A stretch of 64,000 bases of DNA, taken from assembly GCA_015243575.1 (NCBI GenBank), contig CP042469.1, forward strand, positions 3,376,929 through 3,440,928, in the 5' to 3' direction. The position numbers and the translations under genes are program-made. This document shows, in pieces, positions 19,006 through 27,798 of the stretch (its first letter is position 1; each line of letters starts with the position of its first letter). The notes under the pieces are model-generated. The model did not search any database. It worked only from the letters and a program-made list of their open reading frames with translations, and was not told the DNA's origin. Source of the DNA: Clostridiales bacterium. GTDB taxonomy: Bacteria; Bacillota; Clostridia; Peptostreptococcales; Anaerovoracaceae.

Positions 19006-20104
19006 ACTCCACCAGTATTTTAATGATCCTTTCACAGGCATGCCCGTCTCCGTAAGGATTTACGGCGTGTGCCATCTTTTCATAGGCACTCTGCTCGGAC
19101 AAAAGCTCTTTAGCCATCCCATATATGGTCTCTTTGGATACACCGGCAAGCTTCACAGTGCCTGCTTCTACTGCCTCTGGTCGCTCCGTTTCCCTACGGA
19201 CAACCAAAACAGGTTTTCCTAATGAAGGAGCCTCTTCCTGCATCCCGCCTGAATCGGTTATGATCAGATAGGATTTTGCCATCAGATTAACAAATGGCTG
19301 GTATTGCAGCGGCTCGATCAAATGAATTCTTCCGGTATTTCCAAGGATTCTATTTGCTGTGTCCCGCACTTTTGGGTTCATATGCATGGGATAAATAATT
19401 TCAGTGTCCTCAAATTCATTGGCAAGGTCTCTGATTGCACCGAAAATTTGTTCCATATTTTCACCGAGATTTTCCCGGCGATGACAGGTTACTGTAATGA
19501 CTCTGCGATTTTCAAAGTCGATGTTTCGCAGGGTTTCATCTTCAAAATCATACGGTTTTCCGGCAACCTCAAGCAGCGCATCGATCACAGTATTCCCTGT
19601 GATAAAGATGTCTGAATCAGAAATCGCTTCCCGCAGCAGATTTTGCCGGTTTCGTTCCGTGGGCGCAAAATGCAGGTCAGCGATATGCCCCGTCAGAACC
19701 CGGTTCATCTCCTCCGGATAAGGAGAATATTTATCGTAGGTTCTAAGACCTGCTTCTACGTGTCCGACCTTAACCTGCTGATAAAATGCTGCCAGAGCCG
19801 TTGCAAAGGTCGTGGTGGTGTCACCATGAACCAAAACAATATCCGGTTTTTCTTTCTGAAACACCTCTTCCAATCCCATGATGACATTTGATGTAATCTG
19901 GCTGATGGTCTGGTTCTGTTTCATAATATTTAGATCGTAATCCGGAACAAGGTCAAAGAGTTCTAAAACCTGATCCAGCATCTGTCGATGCTGGGCTGTA
20001 ACACATAACACTGCCTCAATTCCCGGTTCTTCTTTCATTTTCTTAATAAGGGGCGCCATCTTGATCGCTTCCGGTCTGGTGCCGAATACAGTTAGTACCT
20101 TCAT
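18977..20104 (-). CDS. wecB: UDP-N-acetylglucosamine 2-epimerase (non-hydrolysing)
   Basis: 375 residues. The motifs VFGTRPEAIKMAPLI, VHGDTTTTFATALAAFYQ, HVEAGLRTYDKYSPYPEEMNR, TCHRREN and ITDSGGMQEEAPSLGKPVL match the family across its length. It interconverts UDP-GlcNAc and UDP-ManNAc for cell-surface polymers such as linkage units or capsule. The gene begins one base after the tagO-like gene ends, so the two act in the same pathway. Confidence 0.94.
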   Translation of the reverse strand: MKVLTVFGTRPEAIKMAPLIKKMKEEPGIEAVLCVTAQHRQMLDQVLELFDLVPDYDLNIMKQNQTISQITSNVIMGLEEVFQKEKPDIVLVHGDTTTTFATALAAFYQQVKVGHVEAGLRTYDKYSPYPEEMNRVLTGHIADLHFAPTERNRQNLLREAISDSDIFITGNTVIDALLEVAGKPYDFEDETLRNIDFENRRVITVTCHRRENLGENMEQIFGAIRDLANEFEDTEIIYPMHMNPKVRDTANRILGNTGRIHLIEPLQYQPFVNLMAKSYLIITDSGGMQEEAPSLGKPVLVVRRETERPEAVEAGTVKLAGVSKETIYGMAKELLSEQSAYEKMAHAVNPYGDGHACERIIKILVEYGEQQTNHN

Positions 20105-20105
20105 A

Positions 20106-21188
20106 CTATGACTCCTTTTTCTTATTTTGCTTCTTTTCGATTACTTCCGTATTGACCGCCTTGATATTCAGCCCTGAGCTGCTGGGGTCCGTCAGGAATA
20201 CATAGATGAAGGTGGCAGCGATCACTACCAGAAGTCCTGATTCTATGAACAGATCCCGGCTCATCAAAATCGCCGCGCCGCCCATAATCCCGCTAATGCC
20301 ATAAAGGGTGAGCACCGTTCTTCGCTGCCCCAATCCCACTGCCATAATTCTATGGTGAAGATGACCTTTATCCGCCTCCATAATCGGCCTTTTGTTAATC
20401 AGCCGCCTTAAAATCGCAAATGCCGTGTCAAAGATTGGAAGTCCCAAAACCAGAACTGGCACCACCGTGGCGACCATGGTGGTACTTTTCATAGGGCTCA
20501 TTACCGATAGTCCGGCAAGCATGAAGCCCAGAAAAAGCGAACCGCCATCTCCCATGAAAATCTTCGCCGGATTAAAGTTATAGGGAAGAAACCCTGCGGC
20601 ACTGCCGGCAATGGCCAGCAAAGCCAAGCAAACTTCCACTTCGGAAGGATCATGGATAAACGCTGCGTAAGCGATGGAGATGGATGCAATGAAGGATACA
20701 CCAGCAGCAAGACCGTCAAGACCGTCAATCAAATTGATGGTATTGGTAATCCCCACAACCCAGACCACTGTTATCAGCAGACTGACAAACCATGGAAAGT
20801 AATAGTACCCCTCTCCGAAGGGATTGCTGATAAAATCGATCCTTACACTAAATTGGAATAGGATGACCGCGCAGAGGATCTGAAAGCCAAGCTTGATCTT
20901 TGCCGGCATCCCCTTCAGGTCATCAATAATTCCTACGATGAACATCAGTGTGCCTCCTGCAATAACACCCATAAGTCTGGTGCTGTAGGGCAGGAAGATC
21001 AGAATAGAAGCAACGGTTCCGATGTATAATGCCATTCCCCCAAACCGCGGCATCGCTTTCGTGTGCATTCTCCTGTTGTCTTTTGGGATATCGATTGCTC
21101 CGATCTTTGGTGCAATTTTTATGGCTATCGGCGTAAATACCAGTGCAAAAGCCATTGCAACGATAAAAGTCAGTACATATTGAATCAT
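20106..21188 (-). CDS. tagO: Undecaprenyl-phosphate GlcNAc-1-phosphate transferase (TagO/WecA type)
   Basis: 360 residues, about eleven membrane helices. The MraY/WecA superfamily motifs are in order: VGIIDDLKGMP (Mg-binding aspartates), TINLIDGLDGLAAG, FNPAKIFMGDGGSLFLGF, and a late KGHLHHRIM with the HxHH signature of the WecA/TagO branch. It transfers GlcNAc-1-phosphate to undecaprenyl phosphate, starting wall polymer synthesis. wecB follows directly. GGGAAGAG precedes the ATG. Confidence 0.92.
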   Translation of the reverse strand: MIQYVLTFIVAMAFALVFTPIAIKIAPKIGAIDIPKDNRRMHTKAMPRFGGMALYIGTVASILIFLPYSTRLMGVIAGGTLMFIVGIIDDLKGMPAKIKLGFQILCAVILFQFSVRIDFISNPFGEGYYYFPWFVSLLITVVWVVGITNTINLIDGLDGLAAGVSFIASISIAYAAFIHDPSEVEVCLALLAIAGSAAGFLPYNFNPAKIFMGDGGSLFLGFMLAGLSVMSPMKSTTMVATVVPVLVLGLPIFDTAFAILRRLINKRPIMEADKGHLHHRIMAVGLGQRRTVLTLYGISGIMGGAAILMSRDLFIESGLLVVIAATFIYVFLTDPSSSGLNIKAVNTEVIEKKQNKKKES

Positions 21189-21204
21189 ATTCTCTTCCCT
21201 GCAA

Positions 21205-21233
21205 AGAAATCCCTAAAAATTGGAGGGATTTCT
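21205..21233. terminator. Hairpin between the dCMP deaminase and tagO genes
   Basis: AGAAATCCCT (21205-21214) pairs with AGGGATTTCT (21224-21233) around a 9-nt loop. It ends 17 nt before the tagO start. The T-run on the minus strand is poor, so it may only weaken read-through. Confidence 0.4.
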
Positions 21234-21316
21234 GTCATAATCCTTTCACGAATATGTATCACTTGAACACATTCAAGTTGTGTATTTTTTCCTTATTTAT
21301 GGTGTTTACTTTTATT

Positions 21317-21772
21317 TTACTGCAGCTCGTCAATCATTTCGATTGTAAGCCCTGCTTCTTTTAAAATCTCCAAGGAAAGTTGGTCAGGATAGCCCTCCTT
21401 AACCACGATCCGCACAAGTCCTGCATTAATGATCATCTTGGCACAGATCACACAAGGCTGATGAGTGCAGTAGATCGTTCCACCAGCGATGCTCTGTCCC
21501 AAGTGCGCAGCCTGGATAATTGCATTCTGTTCCGCATGCAGCGCCATGCACAGCTCGTGCCTCTGCCCCGACGGCACATTCAGCTTTTGCCGAAGGCAGC
21601 CACCCCGTTCCTCACAATGTTTAATACCAATGGGCGCTCCGTTGTACCCTGTCGCCATAATTCTCTTATCCTTGACAATTACCGCTCCAACCTGCCTTCG
21701 CATGCATGTGGAGCGTTTTTGAGTCACTTCAGCCATTTCCATAAAGTATTGATCCCAACTAGGTCGTTCCAT
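21317..21772 (-). CDS. dCMP deaminase family protein (ComEB-like)
   Basis: 151 residues from ATG 21772, which has AAAGGAG upstream; a longer frame to 21853 adds 27 residues without a family match. Zinc-binding residues are His79 in HAEQNAI (with catalytic Glu81) and Cys107/Cys110 in [31 protein letters not shown] near the N terminus is typical of dCMP deaminases, which feed dUMP to thymidylate synthesis. Confidence 0.88.
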   Translation of the reverse strand: MERPSWDQYFMEMAEVTQKRSTCMRRQVGAVIVKDKRIMATGYNGAPIGIKHCEERGGCLRQKLNVPSGQRHELCMALHAEQNAIIQAAHLGQSIAGGTIYCTHQPCVICAKMIINAGLVRIVVKEGYPDQLSLEILKEAGLTIEMIDELQ

Positions 21773-21900
21773 ACCCTTTTTCTCCTTTTCATACAGCATT
21801 GGCTGACCAGGCCTGCTAAAGACGCCTGAATGAATCAGCGCTTCCCTAAGCAATTAGACGCAGCTTCTCTGCGGCAGGTTCCCCTGATCCTCCATGATTT

Positions 21901-24390
21901 CTATTTCTTAAAAATAAGATTCGCCGCTCTCACGGTATCCATCGCATCTTTACAGTAAAAATCTGCACCTATTTTTTTCGCGTAGTCCTCTGTCAGTACA
22001 GCGCCTCCAACAGCGGTTACGCAGTCAAGACCGGCTTCCTTCAGCGCCTGAATTGTTTTTTCCATATTCACAACGGTGGTGGTCATCAGAGCAGAAAGAC
22101 CTACCATCTTAATATCCATAGATTTTGCTGTTTCCACAACTTTTTCTATCGGCACATCTTTTCCCAGATCTACAACCTCGTATCCATAATTCTCGAGTAA
22201 AACTTTTACAATATTTTTTCCAATATCATGAATGTCTCCCTGAACCGTAGCAAGAATCATTTTGCCATAGGAAGTCATGCCTCCGCTTGCCTTCATTGCT
22301 TCTTTCAGCACTGTGAAGGCTGATTTCACCGTATCAGCTGATTTGATCAGCTGAGGCAGAAAGCTGGCTCCGCTTTCGTAATCCTTTCCGACAATCTCAA
22401 GGGCCGGTATGATCTTTTGTTCCACGATTTCAAGAGGCTTCATTGTTTTCAGCAGTGCTTCGGTCGCCGCAGCAGCACGCTCATCATAGCCTTCGATAAT
22501 AATTTCTTCCAGCGTGAAAGCCTGCTCTGCTCCCTGAACTGCTGCAGCTTTCTTCTCCGCTGCCTTCTGGGAATCCGGCTGTCCTCCGTAAAGTCTGATA
22601 TAATCTTTTGATTCGATATCCTTGCAGCTCAGTGCTTCAAAGGCATGGATGGTATCGATATACTCAGGCACCAGCGGATCTGTTATCGGCGCATCAAGGC
22701 CGGCTTCCAAGGCCATGGCAAGGAAGGTCCTGTTCAGCAGCTTTCTCTCCGGCAGTCCGAAGGAAACATTGCTGGCACCGAGGGTTGTCCTAACACCGAA
22801 TTCTTTTTTAACCCTGCGGATTGCTTCCAGAGTATCCCTTCCGGCGTTTTGCTGGGCAGAAACGGTCAGCGTCAGGCAATCAACCAGAATCCGTTCTCTT
22901 CCGATGCCGTAGCGTTCCGCGGTTTTAATAATGCGCTCTGCAATGGCAAGCCTCTCTTCCGTATCTTTTGGAAGACCCTTTTCATCCAGGGTAAGCGCGA
23001 TGACACAGGCTCCATATTTCTTGACAATCGGGAAGATTTCTTCCATATTTTCTGCTTTTCCATTGACGGAGTTGATGATGGGCTTTCCATTATAGTACCG
23101 CACAGCCGCTTCCAGTACTGCCGGGTTTGCGCTGTCAATCTGCAGGGGAACCTTCACTGCGGAAGAGACCCTTTTTACCGCGGCAAGCATCATTTCATGC
23201 TCATCGATTTCAGGCAAACCTACATTAATATCGAGAATTTCAGCACCAGCCTTTACCTGATCGATTGCTTCCTTTTCAATGTAGCTTAAATCTCCTGCTT
23301 TCAGTGCTTCTTTCAGAAGCTTCTTTCCTGTGGGATTGATTCTTTCTCCGATGATTCTGATCCGGTGGTCAAGTACCACTGTTTTGGTAGAAGAACTGAC
23401 AGCAGTGACCGCCTTGGCTTTTCTTTCTTCCTCTGCCTCGGCAAGAAGCGCAGGGTAAGGGTTCCCTGCAATTTTCTTCGCAAGCGCGCCAATGTACTCC
23501 GGATTGGTTCCGCAGCAGCCGCCGGCAACCGCAATTCCTGCTTGAAGCATTTCCTCCATGGCATCCAGGTATTCCGGAATATCCACTTCAAAGGTAGTTG
23601 CTCCATCAACGATTACAGGAAGCCCTGCATTAGGCTGCACCAGGACCGGAAGCTTGGAATACTTCAGAATCTCCTTAACGATTGGGATAATCTGCTTTGG
23701 CCCAAGAGAACAATTTACGCCAATGGCGTCGATTCCCATATCCTGAAGGATATTGACCGCAGTCTGAGGATCTGTCCCCATAAGCATTCTTCCATCCTCC
23801 TGGAAGGTTAGGGAACAAAATACCGGAAGGCTGCTGTTCTCTTTTGCCGCAAGCACTGCGGCCTTTGTCTCGTAAATATCCGTCTGCGTTTCTATGATGA
23901 TCAGATCCGCACCGGCTTTCTCTCCGGCTTCAACCTGCTCCTTGTAAATATCATACGCTTCATCAAAGGTCAGTTCTCCGACAGGCTCCATCAGTTTTCC
24001 AATGGGACCAAGATCCAGTGCCACATATTTCTCCGCTGAAAATACACGGGAAGCTTGCGTATCACCTGTGGTGGCGCCTGCCTCTGCCGTTTGTTCCATA
24101 ACCTCTTTTGCCGCTTCCTTGGCAAGCATGACAGCCTGCTCAATAATCTGCGCTACTGTATAGCCTGTTCCCTCGAATTTCGGATGATTGCAGCCGAAGG
24201 TATTGGTTGTGACAAAGTCACTTCCTGCCAGATAATATGCCTTATGAATTTCTTTGATTGTATCGGGATGGGTAAAATTGAGAAGCTCAGGCAATTCCCC
24301 GGCCTTCAGCCCATGATGCTGCAGCATCGTTCCCATTGCACCATCACACACGATGATCTTTTTTCCGAGTAAATCCTTTATTTTCTTCAT
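21901..24390 (-). CDS. metH: Cobalamin-dependent methionine synthase lacking the reactivation domain
   Basis: 829 residues from ATG 24390 (MKKIKDLLGKK); the frame extends 9 codons upstream. Domains in order: homocysteine-binding (about 1-300) with zinc cysteines in GVNCSLGP and GGCCGTN; pterin-binding (about 340-600) with RIIGERINPTGKK and ILDINVGLPEIDE; cap and B12-binding (about 640-829) with GDIHDIGKNI holding the cobalt-ligand histidine. It ends right after the B12 domain, so reductive reactivation must come from another protein. It follows metF, which makes its methyl-THF. Confidence 0.92.
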   Translation of the reverse strand: MKKIKDLLGKKIIVCDGAMGTMLQHHGLKAGELPELLNFTHPDTIKEIHKAYYLAGSDFVTTNTFGCNHPKFEGTGYTVAQIIEQAVMLAKEAAKEVMEQTAEAGATTGDTQASRVFSAEKYVALDLGPIGKLMEPVGELTFDEAYDIYKEQVEAGEKAGADLIIIETQTDIYETKAAVLAAKENSSLPVFCSLTFQEDGRMLMGTDPQTAVNILQDMGIDAIGVNCSLGPKQIIPIVKEILKYSKLPVLVQPNAGLPVIVDGATTFEVDIPEYLDAMEEMLQAGIAVAGGCCGTNPEYIGALAKKIAGNPYPALLAEAEEERKAKAVTAVSSSTKTVVLDHRIRIIGERINPTGKKLLKEALKAGDLSYIEKEAIDQVKAGAEILDINVGLPEIDEHEMMLAAVKRVSSAVKVPLQIDSANPAVLEAAVRYYNGKPIINSVNGKAENMEEIFPIVKKYGACVIALTLDEKGLPKDTEERLAIAERIIKTAERYGIGRERILVDCLTLTVSAQQNAGRDTLEAIRRVKKEFGVRTTLGASNVSFGLPERKLLNRTFLAMALEAGLDAPITDPLVPEYIDTIHAFEALSCKDIESKDYIRLYGGQPDSQKAAEKKAAAVQGAEQAFTLEEIIIEGYDERAAAATEALLKTMKPLEIVEQKIIPALEIVGKDYESGASFLPQLIKSADTVKSAFTVLKEAMKASGGMTSYGKMILATVQGDIHDIGKNIVKVLLENYGYEVVDLGKDVPIEKVVETAKSMDIKMVGLSALMTTTVVNMEKTIQALKEAGLDCVTAVGGAVLTEDYAKKIGADFYCKDAMDTVRAANLIFKK

Positions 24391-24517
24391 AAACTTCTCT
24401 TTCACCTCTCTTAACATTCGTTGTCCCCGATTGTTTGCTATCGTTCTGATTGATTACTATCGTTCTGATCGGTTGCTGCTGATCCGGTTCATTGTACAGC
24501 AGCAATCGATGGGATCG

Positions 24518-25399
24518 TTAGCCCTGCAGTCTTCTGATATTTTCAATATTTCCGATGATTCTCTGCGCGGTATCCGGCTTATTCATGGTATAAAGGTGGA
24601 TCCCTCTGACACCCCATGCCATCAGATCAATAATCTGCTCGATGGCATAGGCTTCACCGGCTTCCTTCAATGCCGCCGGATTATCCTCATACCGATCTAG
24701 AATCCTGACGAACTTCGGAGGCAGCTGACAACCTGCCAGCTTGGTGATTCGTTCAATCTGGCTCTTATTCAGTACCGGCAGAATACCCGCAGATACAGGA
24801 ACATCTATTCCTGCCAAATCGATTTCTTCCATAAAACGATAAAAAAGCTCATTGTCAAAAAACAGCTGGGAAATCAGAAAGTCGGCCCCCATAGAAACCT
24901 TGTCTCTCAAGTATTTCACATCCTGAACTTTGTTTTCACAGTCCACATGACCCTCGGGATAACAGGCGGCTCCGATGCAGAAGTCCCCTTCGGCTTTCAC
25001 CTGACGAATCAGGTCAGAAGCATGTTCATAGTGCAGTGGATCGGGAAATTCAAAATCCGGATCTTCTGGAAGATCTCCCCGCATTGCAAGAACATTCTCG
25101 ATGCCGTTGCTCCGAAGTTCATGGAGAATTCCGTTGATCTGCTCTTTTGTAGCAGAAATACAGGTCAGATGCGCGAGACTTTCAATGTGATAATCATTTT
25201 TTATCTTAGAAGCGATTTCTACCGTTCTGTCTTTCGCTTTTCCCCCTGCACCGTAGGTTACACTGATAAAATCAGGGTTGATATCCTTCAGCTCATCCAA
25301 AGTTTTAAACACTGTTTCGACTGGCGATGTGAGCTTTGGGGGGAATATTTCAAGAGAAATCACTGTTTTTTTCGCATCAAATAATTCTTTAATTTTCAT
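24518..25399 (-). CDS. metF: Methylenetetrahydrofolate reductase
   Basis: 293 residues, one MTHFR barrel: VISLEIFPPKL near the N terminus, FISVTYGAGG, HLTCISATKEQI, LAMRGDLPEDP, CIGAACYPEGHVDCEN and FLISQLFFDN. It reduces 5,10-methylene-THF to 5-methyl-THF, the substrate of the metH product just downstream. It begins 3 nt after truA ends. Length is usual for bacterial MetF. Confidence 0.94.
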   Translation of the reverse strand: MKIKELFDAKKTVISLEIFPPKLTSPVETVFKTLDELKDINPDFISVTYGAGGKAKDRTVEIASKIKNDYHIESLAHLTCISATKEQINGILHELRSNGIENVLAMRGDLPEDPDFEFPDPLHYEHASDLIRQVKAEGDFCIGAACYPEGHVDCENKVQDVKYLRDKVSMGADFLISQLFFDNELFYRFMEEIDLAGIDVPVSAGILPVLNKSQIERITKLAGCQLPPKFVRILDRYEDNPAALKEAGEAYAIEQIIDLMAWGVRGIHLYTMNKPDTAQRIIGNIENIRRLQG

Positions 25400-25402
25400 A
25401 TA

Positions 25403-26224
25403 TCAGTCCTCCTGGGGTTCAATTGCTGCCGCGGCTTCTAGCAAACGGTCTTTTTCAAAAAATACTTCAGATAGGTACAAGCCCTGCGGCGGTGCCGTAT
25501 GTCCTGCCTTCCGCCGGTCTTTTCCTGCGATAATCGCCTTCATTTCCTCTGGCTGTTTTCTGCCTAAGCCAACGTCTGCCAGCGTACCCGCAATGATTCG
25601 TACCATATTATAAAGAAATCCATCTCCGATGATTTCAAGCCGTATATCATCGCCTACTTCTGATACGCGGATTCCATATACGGTCCGCACGGTAGATTCC
25701 ATTACTTTTCCGCCTGCAGCCTGAAAGCATTTAAAGTCATGCATTCCTGCTACGAAAGAAGCCGCCTGTTTCATGGCTTCTATATTCATTGGTTTATAAA
25801 TGTGATAACGGTAGTTCCTGAGAAAGGGCTCCGCTTTTTCGCTGTTTGTGATTCGATACGTATATTTTTTCCCTTTAGCCGAAAACCTTGCATGGAAATC
25901 CTCCGGCATCTCCTGTGCCTTAAGAATGACTACATCGCCGCCGTGATTTCTGCCTCTGTCTTTCCCGCTTGCTGCAAGAAGACCATTGGCTGCCACTGGA
26001 ATTTTTTCCACCGGAATCCGAAAATCTGCCGCAAAACTTGCCCTTTGCCCATACGCATGTACACCGGCGTCGGTTCTGCTGGTTCCGTTGATTTGAATCG
26101 GCTGACCGCAAACCTGACTGAGTGCGCGCTCCACCTCGCCCTGAACACTCCTCTGCTCCGGCTGTCTCTGCCATCCGCAAAATTCCGTTCCATCATATGA
26201 AATTGTCAGCAGAATATTTTTCAT
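25403..26224 (-). CDS. truA: tRNA pseudouridine synthase A
   Basis: 273 residues from ATG 26224 (MKNILLTISYDGTEFCGWQ). The catalytic aspartate is Asp52 in GTSRTDAGVHAYGQ. FHARFSAKGKKYTYRI and the C-terminal GDGFLYNMVRIIAGTL are standard TruA segments. It modifies U38-U40 of tRNA anticodon arms. The frame extends to 26257 without a ribosome site. It is tightly coupled to metF downstream. Confidence 0.94.
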   Translation of the reverse strand: MKNILLTISYDGTEFCGWQRQPEQRSVQGEVERALSQVCGQPIQINGTSRTDAGVHAYGQRASFAADFRIPVEKIPVAANGLLAASGKDRGRNHGGDVVILKAQEMPEDFHARFSAKGKKYTYRITNSEKAEPFLRNYRYHIYKPMNIEAMKQAASFVAGMHDFKCFQAAGGKVMESTVRTVYGIRVSEVGDDIRLEIIGDGFLYNMVRIIAGTLADVGLGRKQPEEMKAIIAGKDRRKAGHTAPPQGLYLSEVFFEKDRLLEAAAAIEPQED

Positions 26225-26334
26225 CCTATTACACCCTTTGACTGCATCCCAGATCACCGCAGATGGAGATTAGGCCAGCCATTACCCAAGATAGCAGCCG
26301 GACAGCACACTAGCGGCGTCATACAAAGAACTTC

Positions 26335-27018
26335 TCAGTCATGACTTAAGAGACCGCTGCCACTGATAGGAATCGCCTCTCCCAGATAGGTTGGCTCTGG
26401 CTTGACCATCAACTTGAAGAAATCTTTTGTTCTGGCCAAAACCTCTCGGAGCTCCCGGTAGTCCTGCCCTGCATATGCGATTTTCACAGCGGAAACCCCG
26501 TAAGCCTCAATGCCAAGCTTTCTTGCCGCATAGACTGCTCTGTACTGGTGGTATTTCTGTGTCACAACAATCGCTCTTTTTACTTCAAAAACATCTCTGG
26601 CACGATACATGGATTCATAGGTAGAAAAGCCTGCATGGTCGAGGAAGATATCCTCTGCAGGCACACCGGCATCCAACACATACTGTTTCATTGCGTTCAC
26701 TTCATCGTACTGCTCCTGACCATTGTCACCGGTCAAAAGAAGCTTGGGTGCAGCTCCTGCAAAATAGAGCGCAAGTCCTTTATCCAGACGATCCCGCAGC
26801 ATGAGATTTGGAGATCCATCCGGCCTTAATCCTGCTCCAAGAACCAAAATGCAATCTGCATTCAGATCCGCAGAAGCTTCCTCATCGATAAGATACTGCC
26901 CGGCGGTGCCTGCAACATAAGCGCTGATGCAGAACGGAGTCAATGCCAAAAGTCCAAGCAGCAGCACGAACAAGAGCATCATCCGTGTCCTTTTTTTCTT
27001 TTTCTGTATCTGCATCAT
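26335..27018 (-). CDS. DUF218 (SanA/ElyC/YdcF-like) membrane-anchored protein
   Basis: 227 residues with one N-terminal membrane helix (MLLFVLLLGLLALTPFCI) and an extracellular DUF218 domain: DCILVLGAGLRPDGSPN, LLLTGDNGQEQYDEVNAM, IFLDHAGFSTYESMYRARDVF and VVTQKYHQYRAVYAARKLGI. This order fits the SanA branch, implicated in envelope integrity in Enterobacteria; no enzymatic role is established. Two ATG codons open the frame, with similar ribosome-site spacing. Confidence 0.82.
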   Translation of the reverse strand: MMQIQKKKKRTRMMLLFVLLLGLLALTPFCISAYVAGTAGQYLIDEEASADLNADCILVLGAGLRPDGSPNLMLRDRLDKGLALYFAGAAPKLLLTGDNGQEQYDEVNAMKQYVLDAGVPAEDIFLDHAGFSTYESMYRARDVFEVKRAIVVTQKYHQYRAVYAARKLGIEAYGVSAVKIAYAGQDYRELREVLARTKDFFKLMVKPEPTYLGEAIPISGSGLLSHD

Positions 27019-27061
27019 TATCCTCTATCCAGATTTTTATCTCAGCTGTTACCAAGACGAT

Positions 27062-27355
27062 CTACCTTGGCAATTCAATTTTTTTATGATCCTTTGATTG
27101 TCTGTATAATGTAAATTTTCTTCCGATTGCTTGTACAAATTCTGCTTTGAGGCTTTGCGCAAGTTCGTTTGCAGTTTCCTTCGGTGTAAGATCGCAGCCT
27201 TCCTGGAGCTTCACTTTAACCAATTCCCTGTGTTCTAGTCCAACATTCATCTCCTTGACAATATTTTCTGTCAAGCCTGCCTTACCGATATATACTGATG
27301 GCTCCAAATCGTGAGCCATACTTCTTAAAAAGCTTCTCTGTTTGCTTGTAATCAT
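27062..27355 (-). CDS. yhbY: YhbY/CRM-domain RNA-binding protein
   Basis: 97 residues from ATG 27355 (MITSKQRSFLRSMAHDLEP). The single CRM domain shows the GxxG-type loop YIGKAGLTENIVKEM and ELVKVKLQEGC, ending with QAIGRKFTLYRQS. E. coli YhbY associates with 50S precursors. GGAAGGAAAAGAG precedes the ATG. It is first in the series leading to truA, metF and metH, behind a strong promoter. Confidence 0.9.
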   Translation of the reverse strand: MITSKQRSFLRSMAHDLEPSVYIGKAGLTENIVKEMNVGLEHRELVKVKLQEGCDLTPKETANELAQSLKAEFVQAIGRKFTLYRQSKDHKKIELPR

Positions 27356-27443
27356 TCTCTTTTCCTTCCGCAGCATCTGCCATGAAATACAACAAGGATT
27401 AATAGCGTATCCCTATTATAAATCATCAATAAAGTATCAAAAT

Positions 27444-27473
27444 ATTATACTATCAATCAATAGCCTGCGTCAA
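27444..27473 (-). promoter_or_regulatory. Promoter of the yhbY-truA-metF-metH series
   Basis: On the minus strand TTGACG (27468-27473), an 18-nt spacer and TATAAT (27444-27449). The yhbY start is about 90 nt downstream. The remainder of 27356-27655 is AT-rich and shows no gene. Confidence 0.7.
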
Positions 27474-27655
27474 ATTTATTTATCCATTCAACCCATTGAT
27501 AGGGAATCACTTTATGATTGAAGCCCATACATGCCATCTGGCTTTTATTTAATTATTTTTAATATTTAGAAAATTAAATAAATTATTGTTGAAATATTCT
27601 AAACTTATTGTTACAATAGTGACTATAATATTATAGAATAGTTCTTATAATAATT

Positions 27656-27700
27656 AAAAAAAAATTCAGCGGCCTCCGTGAGATGGGAGGCAATCCCGCA
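27656..27700 (-). terminator. Terminator of the efflux operon
   Basis: On the minus strand GCCTCC (27687-27692) pairs with GGAGGC (27673-27678), followed after CGCTGAA by ten T. It ends transcription coming from the ABC permease genes. Confidence 0.65.
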
Positions 27701-27751
27701 TTCGATTCTCAATTGATTTTGAATACTACTACTCCATTAAACTCATACAAC

Positions 27752-27798
27752 AACATAGAGAGAGGATAGCCTTACTACGGCTATCCTCTCTCTATGTT
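27752..27798. terminator. 20-bp perfect stem-loop at the end of the efflux operon
   Basis: Arms 27752-27771 and 27779-27798 are perfectly complementary around a 7-nt loop. The stem covers part of the stop codon of the last permease gene. No T-run follows on either strand, so it may protect the mRNA 3' end rather than terminate; the hairpin at 27656-27700 supplies the T-run. Confidence 0.6.
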
